Shown here: in pieces, positions 18,220 to 27,274 of the stretch
Numbering within the stretch: position 1 is the first letter of the stretch
Layout of the letters: the number at the start of each line of letters is the position of its first letter
Source: Leisingera methylohalidivorans DSM 14336
GTDB taxonomy: Bacteria; Pseudomonadota; Alphaproteobacteria; Rhodobacterales; Rhodobacteraceae
Direction: 5' to 3'
NCBI RefSeq assembly: GCF_000511355.1
Contig: NC_023135.1
Coordinates: 3,064,371 to 3,128,370, forward strand
Length of the DNA stretch: 64,000 nucleotides
The notes under the pieces: model-generated
What the model saw: only the letters and a program-made list of their open reading frames with translations
The model's database searches: none
What the model was told of the DNA's origin: nothing
Made by a program: the position numbers and the translations under genes

Positions 18220-19100
18220 AACACACCTCCCTCGTGGCCGCCATCCTTCGTCGCATAGCGCAGCACCGCGTCCTGGCCGGGGATGTGCGGAAAGCCCCGG
18301 AAATTGGCGGTGTTCGCGAACTTCGCCCCGCAGGTCGCCATGCGCTTGTCGCAACCCGAACGGATGATGAAAGCGTCGCCTTCGGCGATCGCGCGCACAG
18401 GCGCTTCGAGCAGGGTCAGCACGGCGATGCCGTCTGCCACGTCGTGGCCCAGCACCTCGGCTTTGCGTCCGGCACTCGCACCACTGGTCCATTCGACCGT
18501 GCCGAAGGTGAACCAGCCGGCCTCGAAGTCGCCGAGACCCGAGGCTGTGAAGGCCCGGTCGCGCAGGAGATCGATCACGACCCCGGTGCCCTTGAAGGCC
18601 GTGTTCTCCAGGTCGACACCGCAGCGCGCGTCGCCTAGCGCAGCATCGCAGGTCGCCTGGAAAGTCCGCCCGACCGTCTGGCCCAGCACATGGGCGAGCG
18701 AGCGGACCTCGGCCACAAAGGCAAGCCGCCCGCGCCGGATCTGGCCTATGGCCCCCCGGCGCATCAGCACGCGCTGGCCGTTGTCCGCCCAGTTCACCCG
18801 CCAGACCTCGACCTCCGCATTGTCCCATCGGCCGTCGAGAATGTCGGTCTCGGTGATCCGGTCCGAGGTCAGCACCCCTTCGGCGTCCTGCGCGTCCACT
18901 GACAGGTCCGAGCCTGAGCGGGCCTCGGACGCCGTCAGCCCGCTCTCGGGCTCGAACTCCGTGCCGTCGAAGCTGAGCGTTCGGTCGTGATCGGTGAAGC
19001 CGAAGGTGACGCCATCGGCCCGCGTAATCCGCCAGCACCAGGCGAGCGTGGTCGTGCCGTCGTCGAGATGGGCCTGCAGGTCGGTGGTGATGCTTTTCAT
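18216..19100 (-). CDS. DUF2163 phage tail protein (GTA-like)
   Basis: This 294-residue protein shows the DUF2163 pattern: WCWRITRADGVTFGFTDHDR near the start and GCDKRMATCGAKFANTANF near the end, with conserved cysteines (FQATCDAALGDARCGVD). It is a distal tail (hub) component in GTA-like tails. The ATG at 19100 overlaps the upstream stop (ATGA), which decides the start; an in-frame extension runs antisense-like through the previous gene and is rejected. Confidence 0.88.
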   Translation of the reverse strand: MKSITTDLQAHLDDGTTTLAWCWRITRADGVTFGFTDHDRTLSFDGTEFEPESGLTASEARSGSDLSVDAQDAEGVLTSDRITETDILDGRWDNAEVEVWRVNWADNGQRVLMRRGAIGQIRRGRLAFVAEVRSLAHVLGQTVGRTFQATCDAALGDARCGVDLENTAFKGTGVVIDLLRDRAFTASGLGDFEAGWFTFGTVEWTSGASAGRKAEVLGHDVADGIAVLTLLEAPVRAIAEGDAFIIRSGCDKRMATCGAKFANTANFRGFPHIPGQDAVLRYATKDGGHEGGVL

Positions 19101-19723
19101 CGGCGGAGTTCCAGAAGTGGGATGGAGGTGATCGAGCCGAGGCGTTCGAGGTCGAGGGTCACGTCGAGCGCGTCGGTGTCGAAGCGGACGGGCACGTCGA
19201 ATGCGAAGCCCGCGGCGATGGCGACGCCGTCGGCGGGCGCAGTGTCGAAGGTGACGACACCGGTGGTGGTGTCGACCGACCAGCCGGAGGGCTGCTCCAC
19301 CCCGCCGAGCGCGATGCGCACGGTTCCCGCCACCGGCTTGGCGATGGGGCGCGTCCAGGACTGCGCGCCGGAGACATAGCGCTTCACCAGCTCGAATGCG
19401 GTGGTCGTGCCATCGCCGATGCCAATCGCCTGATCGTTTGGTGCTGGCGTTCCGGAGGGCGGGCAGGATTTGTGGTCGCCCCAATCCTTGAATCGGAAGC
19501 CGTGCAAGCGGCCGTTCCGCGCCTCGAAGAAGGCGACGACGGCCGCGAGATCGTCCGCGCGTCGGATGCCGAAGGCCACATCGTAGCGACGGCGCGAGTT
19601 GGCCCAGGTGGCGTTGCGCTCCTCGTCGCCCGAAGCGAGCTCGACGATCTGCGTCCGCCGTTCCGCTCCGCCGCGTGCGCCCCGGCTGATATTGTCGGGA
19701 AACCGGACCTCATGAAATGCCAT
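19097..19723 (-). CDS. DUF2460 (TIGR02217-type) phage distal tail protein
   Basis: This 208-residue protein matches DUF2460: FHEVRFPDNISRGARGGAER at the N-terminus, then RRYDVAFGIRRADDLAAVV and HGFRFKDWGDH. RcGTA has the homologous distal tail protein in the same position, directly after the tape measure. The ATG at 19723 makes a TGATG overlap with the tape-measure stop; a GTG one codon earlier (19726) with GGAGG 5 nt upstream is almost equally likely. Confidence 0.9.
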   Translation of the reverse strand: MAFHEVRFPDNISRGARGGAERRTQIVELASGDEERNATWANSRRRYDVAFGIRRADDLAAVVAFFEARNGRLHGFRFKDWGDHKSCPPSGTPAPNDQAIGIGDGTTTAFELVKRYVSGAQSWTRPIAKPVAGTVRIALGGVEQPSGWSVDTTTGVVTFDTAPADGVAIAAGFAFDVPVRFDTDALDVTLDLERLGSITSIPLLELRR

Positions 19724-22140
19724 CACATGCCCCTCCGCCCGAGCGATACGGCGCGGGCGATGTCCGCCGCGACCTGCGTCCTCGATTGCCGGAAGCTCTC
19801 GGCGTTACGGGCCATGATGGTGATGTTGACCCCACCGCCGCCGCCATACGATTGCGCCTCCTGCCGCGACAGCACCCGTTCGCCGCGCTGCAGGATTGCG
19901 GGCACCTCGTCGTGGCGAAGTCCGGCCATGCCACCGCCATGCATCCGTGGCGCGGCGGCGAAAGCCATGGCCGGGACCATGCGCGAGGGCCCCGCGGACC
20001 CGACCATGCCGCCCGCATGCAGGACGTTGGCGGAGATGCCGCCCGCGCCGACGAAGACGCCCGAAAGCGCATTTGCAATCGGTCCCATGATGAAGCGTCG
20101 CGCCGCGAGCTTGGCGAGATCGGCCAGCAGCGAGGTAACGAGGTCGCGGAAGTTCAGCTTGCCGGTTTTCACGAACTCACCGACCGCGTTCTCCGCCGAC
20201 TGGAAAGCGCCGACTAGGCTCTGGCCGATATCGCCGCCGATGTCGCGCGTCTTGCTGGCATAGTCGGAGAGTGCCGCCGTGACCGCCTGCCAGCCGGAAA
20301 CTGCAGCTTCGGTATTTGGTTCGACAGCGGCCGCTGCAGACCCGGCCGCTGCGCCCGCACCGGCTGCGGCGCGTCCGGCGTCACCAAGAGCTGTCTCAAA
20401 CCGGTCCGCGGCGTCGGTCGCCTCGGTCAGCACGTCTGCGCTACCCTCATTGCTTCCCTGCACCGCGTCTCGCAGGGCCTGCCAGCTAGCGAGTGGCGCA
20501 CGCGCGCCTTCGGCCAAATCCCGTGAGGCATCGCGATACGTGTTGGCCGTGGCCAGTGCAGCATTGACCGCCTGGGTGAGCCCAAGACCGGGCGCGGTGA
20601 GCGGATTGTCCTCGAAGGCCCGGTCGAAGGCCGTCTGCGCTGCGGTGGTCGCGGCAGTTGCTGCGCCCTCAAACCGGTTCTCGATTTGGCCTAGCTCGAG
20701 ATCGGGGATGATCGAGATGCGCCGTTCGGACCCGAGCGCTTCTAGCCCCTGGTTGATGCCGCCGATGAAGCCATTGATGCGCGAGACCACGCCGTTCAGC
20801 ATCGCCTCAACACCGTCGATCAGGCTGTTGGCCGCCTGAAACGCGAGATCGCCGATGGCGGCTGGCAGCAGGCCCCAGATCGCCTTGATCGCCTCATAGG
20901 CTCCCTCAAACGTGTTCGCAGCCGTGTTGCCGAAAGCCACGACGCTCTCTACGGCGCTCTGCATGCCAGAGGCGGCATCGGCCTTCAGATCGAAGAACAT
21001 CGCCGTGGCGGCAGCGCCCGCCGCCGCAGCTCCCATCTTGATGCGTTCCCAGACCTCGACGGCGAGGTCCTTCAGGAGCGACATTGCCTCACCAAATCCG
21101 CCAGCTCCCGACACGAGGCGGGTGAACTGGTAGACAAGCTCGCCTGCGCCAACGATGAGCGCGCCGATGCCGGTGCGGATCAGGGCGCCACGCAGCAAGA
21201 CCAGCGCCGTGGCAAGCCCGCGCACCGACAGCGTTGCGGCGGCCACGCCAGCGACCCAGCGCCCCGCAAGAAACGCCGCGAAGGTCGCGGCATAGGTGAT
21301 CAGCCGACCGATGTTGTCGAAGAGACCGCGAATGGCGATGCCAAGCGGACCGGTGCGGCTCGCGATCGCGGCCATGGCATCGGCGACGGCTTCGAGCGCA
21401 GGCGCGGCAGCAACCGCAAGCTGGTTCGACAGCCCCCGCCAGATCAACCCAATACGCGAGATCGCGTCATTGGTTCGCTCGATCTGATCGGCATCCTGCT
21501 CGGAAACCACGACCCCGAAGGCACGCACGTCTTCGGTTGCCTGGCGCAGCGTTGCAGTGTCGATCCGGCTCATGGCGATCGAGCCTTCCTCGCCGAAGAG
21601 CTGTCCCGCGACCGCCGCACGTTCGGCAACCGGCACAAATTCCTCGATCGCCGCGTTGATGGCCCCGACGCGCTGATCCAGCGGCAGCGAAATCAGATCG
21701 TTGGCCGAAAGCCCCAGCCGGTCCAGCGCATCGGCAGCGGGTCCGGTCCCGGCGGCCGCCTGGCTGAGCCGTCGTGTCAGATCCTTCGTCGCCTGCTCAA
21801 TGCCGGACATCGACACGCCCGCCAGTTCACCCGCGCGCTCCAGCGTCTGGATCGAGGCGACGGTGGTGCCAAGGGACTGCGCCAGCTTCGCTTGCGCGTC
21901 CACAGTCTGCAGGCCGGACCGGATCATCGCCACGCCAGCGGCGGTGGCTGCAGCGACGGCGGCGGCCGCCGCAACCCGGACCCGGCGCGAGAAGGCCGCA
22001 AGCCGGGCGTTGGCCGCTTCCATCTCGCGGCCGAGCCGTCCGAAGCCACGCGCCCCAGCTTCACCGACACCTTCCAGCTCGGCGCGCACCTGTCGCCCGC
22101 CGACCGCGGCGAGGCGGACGGACACACGCTTTTCAGACAT
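19723..22140 (-). CDS. Phage tail tape measure protein
   Basis: This 805-residue protein is rich in Ala and Gly with long helical stretches. It begins with a basic, tape-measure-like N-terminus (VSVRLAAVGGRQVRAELEGV). A TP901-like core lies near 90-260, hydrophobic segments between ~270 and 360, and a lambda-type C-terminal block follows (VKTGKLNFRDLVTSLLADLA, then RFIMGPIANALSG). It sets tail length and is ejected into the host envelope. At 805 codons it implies a tail of roughly 120 nm using the usual 1.5 angstrom per residue rule. It follows the frameshifted chaperone, and its start lies inside the end of the frameshift extension. Confidence 0.9.
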   Translation of the reverse strand: MSEKRVSVRLAAVGGRQVRAELEGVGEAGARGFGRLGREMEAANARLAAFSRRVRVAAAAAVAAATAAGVAMIRSGLQTVDAQAKLAQSLGTTVASIQTLERAGELAGVSMSGIEQATKDLTRRLSQAAAGTGPAADALDRLGLSANDLISLPLDQRVGAINAAIEEFVPVAERAAVAGQLFGEEGSIAMSRIDTATLRQATEDVRAFGVVVSEQDADQIERTNDAISRIGLIWRGLSNQLAVAAAPALEAVADAMAAIASRTGPLGIAIRGLFDNIGRLITYAATFAAFLAGRWVAGVAAATLSVRGLATALVLLRGALIRTGIGALIVGAGELVYQFTRLVSGAGGFGEAMSLLKDLAVEVWERIKMGAAAAGAAATAMFFDLKADAASGMQSAVESVVAFGNTAANTFEGAYEAIKAIWGLLPAAIGDLAFQAANSLIDGVEAMLNGVVSRINGFIGGINQGLEALGSERRISIIPDLELGQIENRFEGAATAATTAAQTAFDRAFEDNPLTAPGLGLTQAVNAALATANTYRDASRDLAEGARAPLASWQALRDAVQGSNEGSADVLTEATDAADRFETALGDAGRAAAGAGAAAGSAAAAVEPNTEAAVSGWQAVTAALSDYASKTRDIGGDIGQSLVGAFQSAENAVGEFVKTGKLNFRDLVTSLLADLAKLAARRFIMGPIANALSGVFVGAGGISANVLHAGGMVGSAGPSRMVPAMAFAAAPRMHGGGMAGLRHDEVPAILQRGERVLSRQEAQSYGGGGGVNITIMARNAESFRQSRTQVAADIARAVSLGRRGM

Positions 22141-22797
22141 CGGGACGTTCCATCTGTTCGTTGAGTTTGGCGACCATCACCGCCTCGATGACAGGCAGCA
22201 GTTCGGCCGTTGCAAGCGACGGCACGCCGAGCGCGTCACCAAGCGCCAGCGCCGCCGACATATCCCAGCCGATCACCGCGCCGGGCAGGACACGCAGCTG
22301 ACCGCTGAGACGTTCGACAAGGTCCCAGACCTGCCAACCCTCATGCGTAAGGGGCCGGTTCAGCCTTGCCGGGCAGTCTTCGCACGCTTCCGCGCAAGCT
22401 TGGCAGTATCGGTCGCCCCCGCCGAAGGACCACTCGGCAAGGGCGCGGAGACGTTTTTTTCCTGTTCCAGCAGCAGCCCCTTCGAAACGTAGGTCAGCTG
22501 GAACGCCTCGAAGATCGGCCAGACATCGAGCAGCGCGTCGATGGCCTCGGGGCTCGGGTCGAACGCGTTGCCGTCAGCGTCACCAATGCCCTCCCAGGCG
22601 AGCACCGCGCGGCGGGCAAGCGCCTTGGCGAATGCGACCGCCCGCTCTTCGTCGGAGGCGTCCTCCGGCACCACCTCGACGGCGGGATCGCTCCGCGTGG
22701 CAACCATCAGCGCCGTGGTGAGCGGGCGCAGCTGCACCCGGACGCCGGGTGTGAGGTCGTGCCAGCGCGGTTCATTCGTCAGGTCGAGCGTCAGCAT
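22133..22797 (-). CDS. Tail assembly chaperone long form made by -1 ribosomal frameshift
   Basis: Reading residues 1-115 of the chaperone and then slipping back one base at the heptamer 22453-22459 gives a 221-residue fusion (22797-22453 joined to 22453-22133). The 106-residue extension contains a cysteine-rich block (RYCQACAEACEDCPAR, then LNRPLTHEGWQVWDL) and a helical C-terminus ending 8 nt inside the tape-measure gene. It has no good start of its own and its coding character begins upstream of the zero-frame stop, which argues for expression by frameshift. This mirrors lambda gpG/gpGT, where the long form binds the tape measure. Confidence 0.8.
22360..22797 (-). CDS. Phage tail assembly chaperone, short form
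   Basis: The zero-frame product is 145 residues. It is helical with a central EEF/gpG-like pattern (AIDALLDVWPIFEAFQLTYV) and a basic C-terminus (KLARKRAKTARQG). Its ATG overlaps the tail-tube stop (TGATG). In siphoviruses this protein coats the tape measure during tail assembly. It resembles the GTA-type chaperone that follows the major tail protein. A -1 frameshift near codon 115 makes the longer form. Confidence 0.82.
   Translation of the reverse strand: MLTLDLTNEPRWHDLTPGVRVQLRPLTTALMVATRSDPAVEVVPEDASDEERAVAFAKALARRAVLAWEGIGDADGNAFDPSPEAIDALLDVWPIFEAFQLTYVSKGLLLEQEKNVSAPLPSGPSAGATDTAKLARKRAKTARQG
22414..22459 (-). promoter_or_regulatory. Programmed -1 frameshift signal: slippery heptamer plus stem-loop
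   Basis: On the coding (minus) strand the heptamer A AAA AAC (22459-22453) is in the correct zero frame, GAA-AAA-AAC. After a 7-nt spacer (22452-22446) comes a 12-bp stem (22445-22434 with 22425-22414, all paired, two G-U wobbles) with an 8-nt loop. Heptamer, spacer and stem match known -1 signals in tail chaperone genes, and the -1 frame continues for 106 codons. Confidence 0.85.
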
Positions 22798-23735
22798 CAG
22801 TAGATCTCCACATCATTCACGAGAGTGGCGGTGCACATCCGGCCGACGACGCTGTCGCGGGCGGCCTGCCAGTCGAAGGTGGCCTGCACCCCCTGCGGCC
22901 CGGAAATCTCGATGCGCGGGCGCGGCAGGTAGACGGCGTGCACGGTGAAAGTGAAGCTTTCGCCCGAGGGCAGGACGTAGGCGAATTCCAACTCGCAGGC
23001 CTCGCCATTGATCGCCTGCGTCACCAGCGTCTGATCGGCGAAGCGGACCTCGATCCGGCCGGTCAGCGCCGCGATGGACGGATCTGCCCCGTCGATGCGG
23101 CCGTCGCTGCGGATCGTCTCGATCCGGTCGAGGTTGTTGGCGTAGGTGATCTCGGCCGAAACCACGTTGCCGAGTGCCGATCCGTTGCGCGTGATCGCCC
23201 CGTTGAAATGGCCGAAGCGCTGCAATTCGAGAGCGACAGGCGTGCCTGCGCTGGTCGTCGTTCCAACCGTCTCGCCCTGCGCAACCAGCCGAGCCGTTGC
23301 GGTCAGCAGACCAGATCGTTGCATCTGCCAGTTGATCTGGTCGAGCACGCATCCGGAATACATCGCAAATCGGGGCACTTCGGGCATGCCTGTCTCGATG
23401 GACATGCTGGGCAGCGTCCAAGACCCGGACTGGAACTCGTGCGTCCAAGGACCAGTCCCGGTCGTGGTCGGGTCACCAAAAGCCGCCTTCAGCCAGAACC
23501 CGAAGGCCTCGGCGTCAAGCGGCACGACGACATCACCATCGGCCGTCACCGAATCCTTGATCGGCGCCAGCGGATCGCGGCCGTAGCCCAGGAGTTCGGA
23601 ATTGAGCAGTGGTTGTTGTGCCCCCAGCGAGCTGCTGGCAAAGGGCATCTTGGTGAAACCGCCCACCGGCGGTGTTCCATAGGTCGTCTCGAACGCAAGC
23701 GCCATTTGCGCCCGCGCCCCTTGGGCTCGTGCCAT
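22797..23735 (-). CDS. Major tail (tube) protein
   Basis: This 312-residue beta-rich protein has features of siphovirus tail-tube proteins: FETTYGTPPVGGFTKMPF at the N-terminus and a C-terminal beta region (FTFTVHAVYLPRPRIEISGP). It is directly followed by the tail chaperone, the usual neighbour of the tube gene, with a TGATG overlap. It should polymerise around the tape measure. It precedes the tape measure and follows the tail-completion gene, which fits the conserved order. Confidence 0.83.
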   Translation of the reverse strand: MARAQGARAQMALAFETTYGTPPVGGFTKMPFASSSLGAQQPLLNSELLGYGRDPLAPIKDSVTADGDVVVPLDAEAFGFWLKAAFGDPTTTGTGPWTHEFQSGSWTLPSMSIETGMPEVPRFAMYSGCVLDQINWQMQRSGLLTATARLVAQGETVGTTTSAGTPVALELQRFGHFNGAITRNGSALGNVVSAEITYANNLDRIETIRSDGRIDGADPSIAALTGRIEVRFADQTLVTQAINGEACELEFAYVLPSGESFTFTVHAVYLPRPRIEISGPQGVQATFDWQAARDSVVGRMCTATLVNDVEIY

Positions 23736-23759
23736 CGTGTTCTCCTGTTGTCGGTTGGG

Positions 23760-24179
23760 TCAGGCCAGTGGGTCGGCCGTGGAGTAATGCAGGACGACGG
23801 GGATCACCGCCGCCTTCAGGCTCGCCGCGCCCTCGACGGGCAGATCGACCGGTCGCGGAGCTTCGGCCTCGACCCAGTCGCAGAGACCGCCCAGCGTGCG
23901 GTCGGCTGCAATTGCTGCCCCAATACTGGCGGTCAACGCATCGAAGGTGGCGTCACGGTCAGTGCCTTGCACGACAGCTTCGATCTCGGCGCGGTGTTGG
24001 TAGTGGTAGGTGAGCGGTGACAGCGTCACCTCGGGCTCCCCCGGCTCCCCGTCGCGCAGGATCAGCAGGCCATCGGCCGGGACGCGCTCGGGCAGCACAT
24101 CGCCGCGCAGGGCCGTGGCGGGCAGCGCCGAGAGTCGCACGTGCAGCGCTGCTAGGATAGTTTCGCGTGGGGTGGGCAT
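23760..24179 (-). CDS. Phage tail completion/terminator-like protein (gpU-like)
   Basis: This 139-residue protein starts with RETILAALHVRLSALP and contains ADGLLILRDGEPGEPEVTLS and YHYQHRAEIEAVVQG, a pattern of small tail-terminator proteins just upstream of the tube gene. Its position between the head-tail joining genes and the tube gene supports a tail-completion role. In the original phage it would follow the DUF6441 gene, but here the NYN cargo gene intervenes. The family assignment is by position and pattern. Confidence 0.65.
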   Translation of the reverse strand: MPTPRETILAALHVRLSALPATALRGDVLPERVPADGLLILRDGEPGEPEVTLSPLTYHYQHRAEIEAVVQGTDRDATFDALTASIGAAIAADRTLGGLCDWVEAEAPRPVDLPVEGAASLKAAVIPVVLHYSTADPLA

Positions 24180-24683
24180 GTTCCTAAATATTGCGAGCCT
24201 GCAATTTTCAACTCATGAAGGTAATGCGGATTCTTCTCTATTTAGCTGGCTTTGACAAAATCAAACCTGAAACATTACCGTCGGATAGAAAGTTTGGGGC
24301 GATTTTATACTCGTTCATTGCATTGTGCATCTCACAAAGCGATTTAAACTCGTCCTCATCTATCTCGTAGAGTGCAGGCGAATTATGCTCCTCGGAAGAG
24401 GCGGCTTCGCAAATCACCCTTAACGGCCAGCTTGGATCAATCCTACCAGGCAAGAATTTCGACCCTAACTCCTTTATTTTTCGGCCAACGTTATTGTGCA
24501 AACCGAACTTGGCGAGGTCTGCTTGGTAAAACATGACCCCAGATTCGGACGACTTATCGCTCAGCGGCAAGAAGTCTTGGTCGGAAGAAACTACGCAAAT
24601 GACGTCAGCTTCATAATTGTAAAGGACATCCATCGCGCGCATCACAATGCGAGTATCAACTTCCTTCTCGCCAAAGTATCTTA

Positions 24684-25524
24684 GGCTCAGGACCCATTGA
24701 TTTCCGGTGGGTGGCGTGATTCACGGTTCGAAAAATGAGCGGTGATATGTCTGATCTTTTCTGGCTGACGGACGCGCAGATGGCCCGTCTTGAGCCTTAT
24801 TTTCCGAAGTCCCACGGCAAGCCGCGTGTTGATGACCGGCGTGTTCTGAGCGGAATTATCTTCATCAATCGCAATGGCTTGCGCTGGCGTGATGCTCCCA
24901 AAGATTACGGCCCGCACAAGACCTTGTACAACCGTTGGAAGCGGTGGAGCGACAAGGGCATCTTTGCCCAGATGATGGCCGGTCTGGCTGCTGATCACGG
25001 TGAGGAAAAGACCGTGATGATCGACGCAACTTACCTGAAAGCACACCGTACAGCCTCCAGTCTTGGGGTTAAAAAGGGGGGCGTGGGCGTCTGATCGGGC
25101 GCACTAAGGGCGGCATGAACACCAAGCTGCACGCAATCTGTGACAGCCAGGGCCGTCCGCTGAACCTGTTCGTGACTGCCGGGCAGGTCAGTGATTACAC
25201 CGGTGCAAAGGCGCTGCTGAGTGGCCTGCCTGACGTCCAGTGGCTTCTCGGAGATCGCGGATATGATGCCGATTGGTTTAGAGAAGCGTTGAAAGACAAA
25301 GGGATACGCGCCTGCATCCCCGGCCGAAAGCAGCGCAAGAAAGCCATCAGATACGACAAACGCCGATATAAGCGGCGCAACCGCATTGAGATTATGTTCG
25401 GCAGGCTGAAGGACTGGCGGCGGGTTGCGACACGATACGACAGATGCCCAAAAGTCTTCCTGTCAGCAATCGCGCTTGCAGCCCTCGTTATCTACTGGCT
25501 TTGAAACTCAATGAGTCCAGAGCC
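24684..25524 (+). mobile_element. IS5-family (IS427-group-like) insertion sequence, 841 bp
   Basis: Imperfect terminal inverted repeats are visible (GGCTCAGGACCCATTGATTT at 24684-24703 against the right end 25505-25524, 17 of 20 matching). It is flanked by TA on both sides (24682-24683 and 25525-25526), consistent with a 2-bp target duplication. It encodes one transposase split over two frames. It lies opposite to the prophage genes and splits the NYN gene. The element is complete and its catalytic residues are intact, so the insertion may be recent. Confidence 0.9.
24735..25504 (+). CDS. IS5-family DDE transposase, two frames joined by -1 frameshift
   Basis: ORF A (24735-25094) carries the N-terminal helix-turn-helix region (SHGKPRVDDRRVLSGI) and the first catalytic Asp (VMIDATYLKAHRT). 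ORF B (25115-25504, open further upstream) has the second Asp (WLLGDRGYDADWF) and the Glu (NRIEIMFGRLKDWRR). The frames are offset by -1 and meet at A5G6 (25071-25081). Slipping back there gives KKGGRGRLIGRTKGGMNTK, the continuous sequence of this family. An alternative ATG for ORF A is at 24747. The full protein is about 256 residues. Confidence 0.88.
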
Positions 25525-26336
25525 TAGACCTTTCGACCCAACATTATAGCAAAAAAATCCCTGTTCTGACCGAGAGTACTCTGGATTGGCTCTCAATTTT
25601 CGTATGAAATCATCGTATGCATTGTAGTCACGTTCCTTTCCAAAGACTTCAATCACGCCTTTCTCTGCCATTTTGACAAGACGTTTCAGATTCATATCGC
25701 CGGATCGAGCCTCTTTCCTTAGCTTCCATTCGATATCTTTGTGAGGTGCCGGAGCATAAAAAAGGTCAAACTGTGGAGAGAATTTCAAGTATGTCTTTTG
25801 GGGATTCACCCAAATACCTTCACCATCTGTAGTTCGAATGTCCTCTGTGACGTCCTCAAAATCCGCGAACTCTCCGTCAGACAACTCTATGACACTCTTC
25901 TTAATTCTCTCGAACGCATCATATATTTGGAAAAACGCAAAACGGCTTAGGATCAGTCCTCCCCGGATAGGCATGCCAACCTCAGTTAGCCACTCATGTA
26001 GGCGCAAGTACATCCCGTTCAGATCAACCAGAATGAGCACCCTGTGGGGTTCGACTTTTCCACCAGCCTGCTCAATGGCCTTGGTCGCAAATGCCTCTCT
26101 TGCGAACGCGAACTCTTTCCATTTTTCAGGTGCATAGTCGGCAACTTTGATGTCCCTGTTCGTTGCATTTCGGTCACCAAAGTCGCCAATCATTTCTCAC
26201 TCCACTTTTATCTAGACAGCTTTTACGGAAGCTGTATCGCCATGACGGGAATCTTCAACCGTTGGTTAATGTGCTAGGGGCGAATTTTAGCAGTTGTGGT
26301 TCCCAGCACCCTAGCCGCCGAGCACTGTACGGGAGA

Positions 26337-26966
26337 TCATCTTCCTTTCACCCAATTTGCCAAGATCAGCCCAGGCACTCTATCGAGCGCCCGTTCGGCA
26401 TCGCGGTCGAGATCCAGGCGCTTAGCCAGCTTGACCTGCGGGACCAGTAGGAAGATCGGCGCGGTGACCTGGTTGCGGCCGGTTTTCGAGCGAGATGCCA
26501 AAGCCTGACCGCGTTTGTTGATGCGGGCACGGTCTGCTACCAGCAGGCTCGGACCTCGGCGGCGATAGACGAAGCGCAGGCGCAGGCCGCGCCGTCGCTC
26601 CCATTCGCCCGGGGTGATGCGGCGACCGCGCAGGCCTCGGCCTGCTGCGGCGGTCGGGATCGCGAGGTAGAAGCCATCTTTTGATCGGATCAGGGGGCCT
26701 GCATCGTGCGCACCGATGATGACCGGGGCTTTGGACCAGACCAGCGCCGCTGCATCAAGGCTTTCGCCTGCGCGCGGAAAAGTCTGATTGCGGATCGAGT
26801 TGGCGAGCCGCGGCCCGAGCCCTGCGCCGGTGACCTGGGTCCGCCACGAAGACTTTAACCCGGTACCCGCCTCGCGCATGGCTGCCGTGACAGCTTTCTC
26901 GCCCGCCTTCACCTCGGCGGCCATGGCGGCGACGAGATCGGGCGTGATGTCGAGTTTCATCTTCAT
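26337..26966 (-). CDS. DUF6441 phage protein, head-tail region
   Basis: This 209-residue basic protein matches the DUF6441 pattern as I remember it: AGEKAVTAAMREAGTGLKSS at the N-terminus, ALVWSKAPVIIGAHDAGPLI in the middle and GLRLRFVYRRRGPSLLVADR later. Its position is that of a gp10-like head-tail or tail-completion component. Start at 26966 overlaps the upstream stop (ATGA). The molecular function is not established. Confidence 0.75.
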   Translation of the reverse strand: MKMKLDITPDLVAAMAAEVKAGEKAVTAAMREAGTGLKSSWRTQVTGAGLGPRLANSIRNQTFPRAGESLDAAALVWSKAPVIIGAHDAGPLIRSKDGFYLAIPTAAAGRGLRGRRITPGEWERRRGLRLRFVYRRRGPSLLVADRARINKRGQALASRSKTGRNQVTAPIFLLVPQVKLAKRLDLDRDAERALDRVPGLILANWVKGR

Positions 26967-27274
26967 GCCGGGCGCAGGTCCACAGTCCAGACGAGCCGCT
27001 CACGGTCGCGGACGGGCTCCCCCTGGATAAGGAACGCGTCTCCGTCGATTTCCAAGCGGTCGCCGGGGCGCGGGTTCGCGACATCAGCCAAACGAAGGTC
27101 GATCCGGGTTGTTTCAGACCAGAGCCGCGCGTCGCCAAAGTCGGTGATTGCATCCGCCTGACGGGCCACAACGCGCACCAGCACAGGCGCGCCGCCATCG
27201 GAGGTGAACACCGCTTCCCGCCCGATGTTCGGATCGGCGAAGAGCGCATCAACGATGGCGGCAAACGCCGTCAT
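26963..27274 (-). CDS. Phage head-tail joining protein
   Basis: This 103-residue protein (FAAIVDALFADPNIGREAVF, then PGDRLEIDGDAFLIQGEP and a final VWTVDLRPA) has the pattern of small beta-barrel head-tail connectors of the FII/neck type. It lies between the capsid cement protein and DUF6441 with TGATG and ATGA overlaps on its two sides, so it is translationally coupled. It should sit at the neck joining portal and tail. Confidence 0.68.
   Translation of the reverse strand: MTAFAAIVDALFADPNIGREAVFTSDGGAPVLVRVVARQADAITDFGDARLWSETTRIDLRLADVANPRPGDRLEIDGDAFLIQGEPVRDRERLVWTVDLRPA

Larger units (their letters stand above)
24238..26193 (-). pseudogene. NYN-domain nuclease-like gene split by an IS5-family insertion
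   Basis: The N-terminal part runs 26193-25525 and the C-terminal part 24683-24238. Removing the IS and one TA copy joins the frames perfectly into a 370-residue protein (reading GLRYFGEKEVDTRIVMRAMD across the join). NYN/PIN-like acidic residues appear in VLILVDLNGMYLRL, KEVDTRI and VVSSDQDFLPL. NYN proteins are usually Mg-dependent RNases. The ATG at 26193 has GGAG 6 nt upstream. The gene is AT-richer than its neighbours, has its own 140-nt leader and sits between tail and head-tail genes, so it looks like a moron cargo gene. It is now broken, although a 222-residue N-terminal fragment could still be made, reading into the IS. Confidence 0.85.

Noticed and set aside
17773..19038. Long frame joining the NlpC/P60 gene to upstream sequence
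   Set aside because: The upstream part is an out-of-frame reading of DUF2163; the GTG at 18219 has GGAGG upstream and forms a GTGA overlap.
22141..22359. A separate small gene between chaperone and tape measure
   Set aside because: The frame has no good start, its coding pattern begins inside the chaperone gene and a complete -1 frameshift signal is present.
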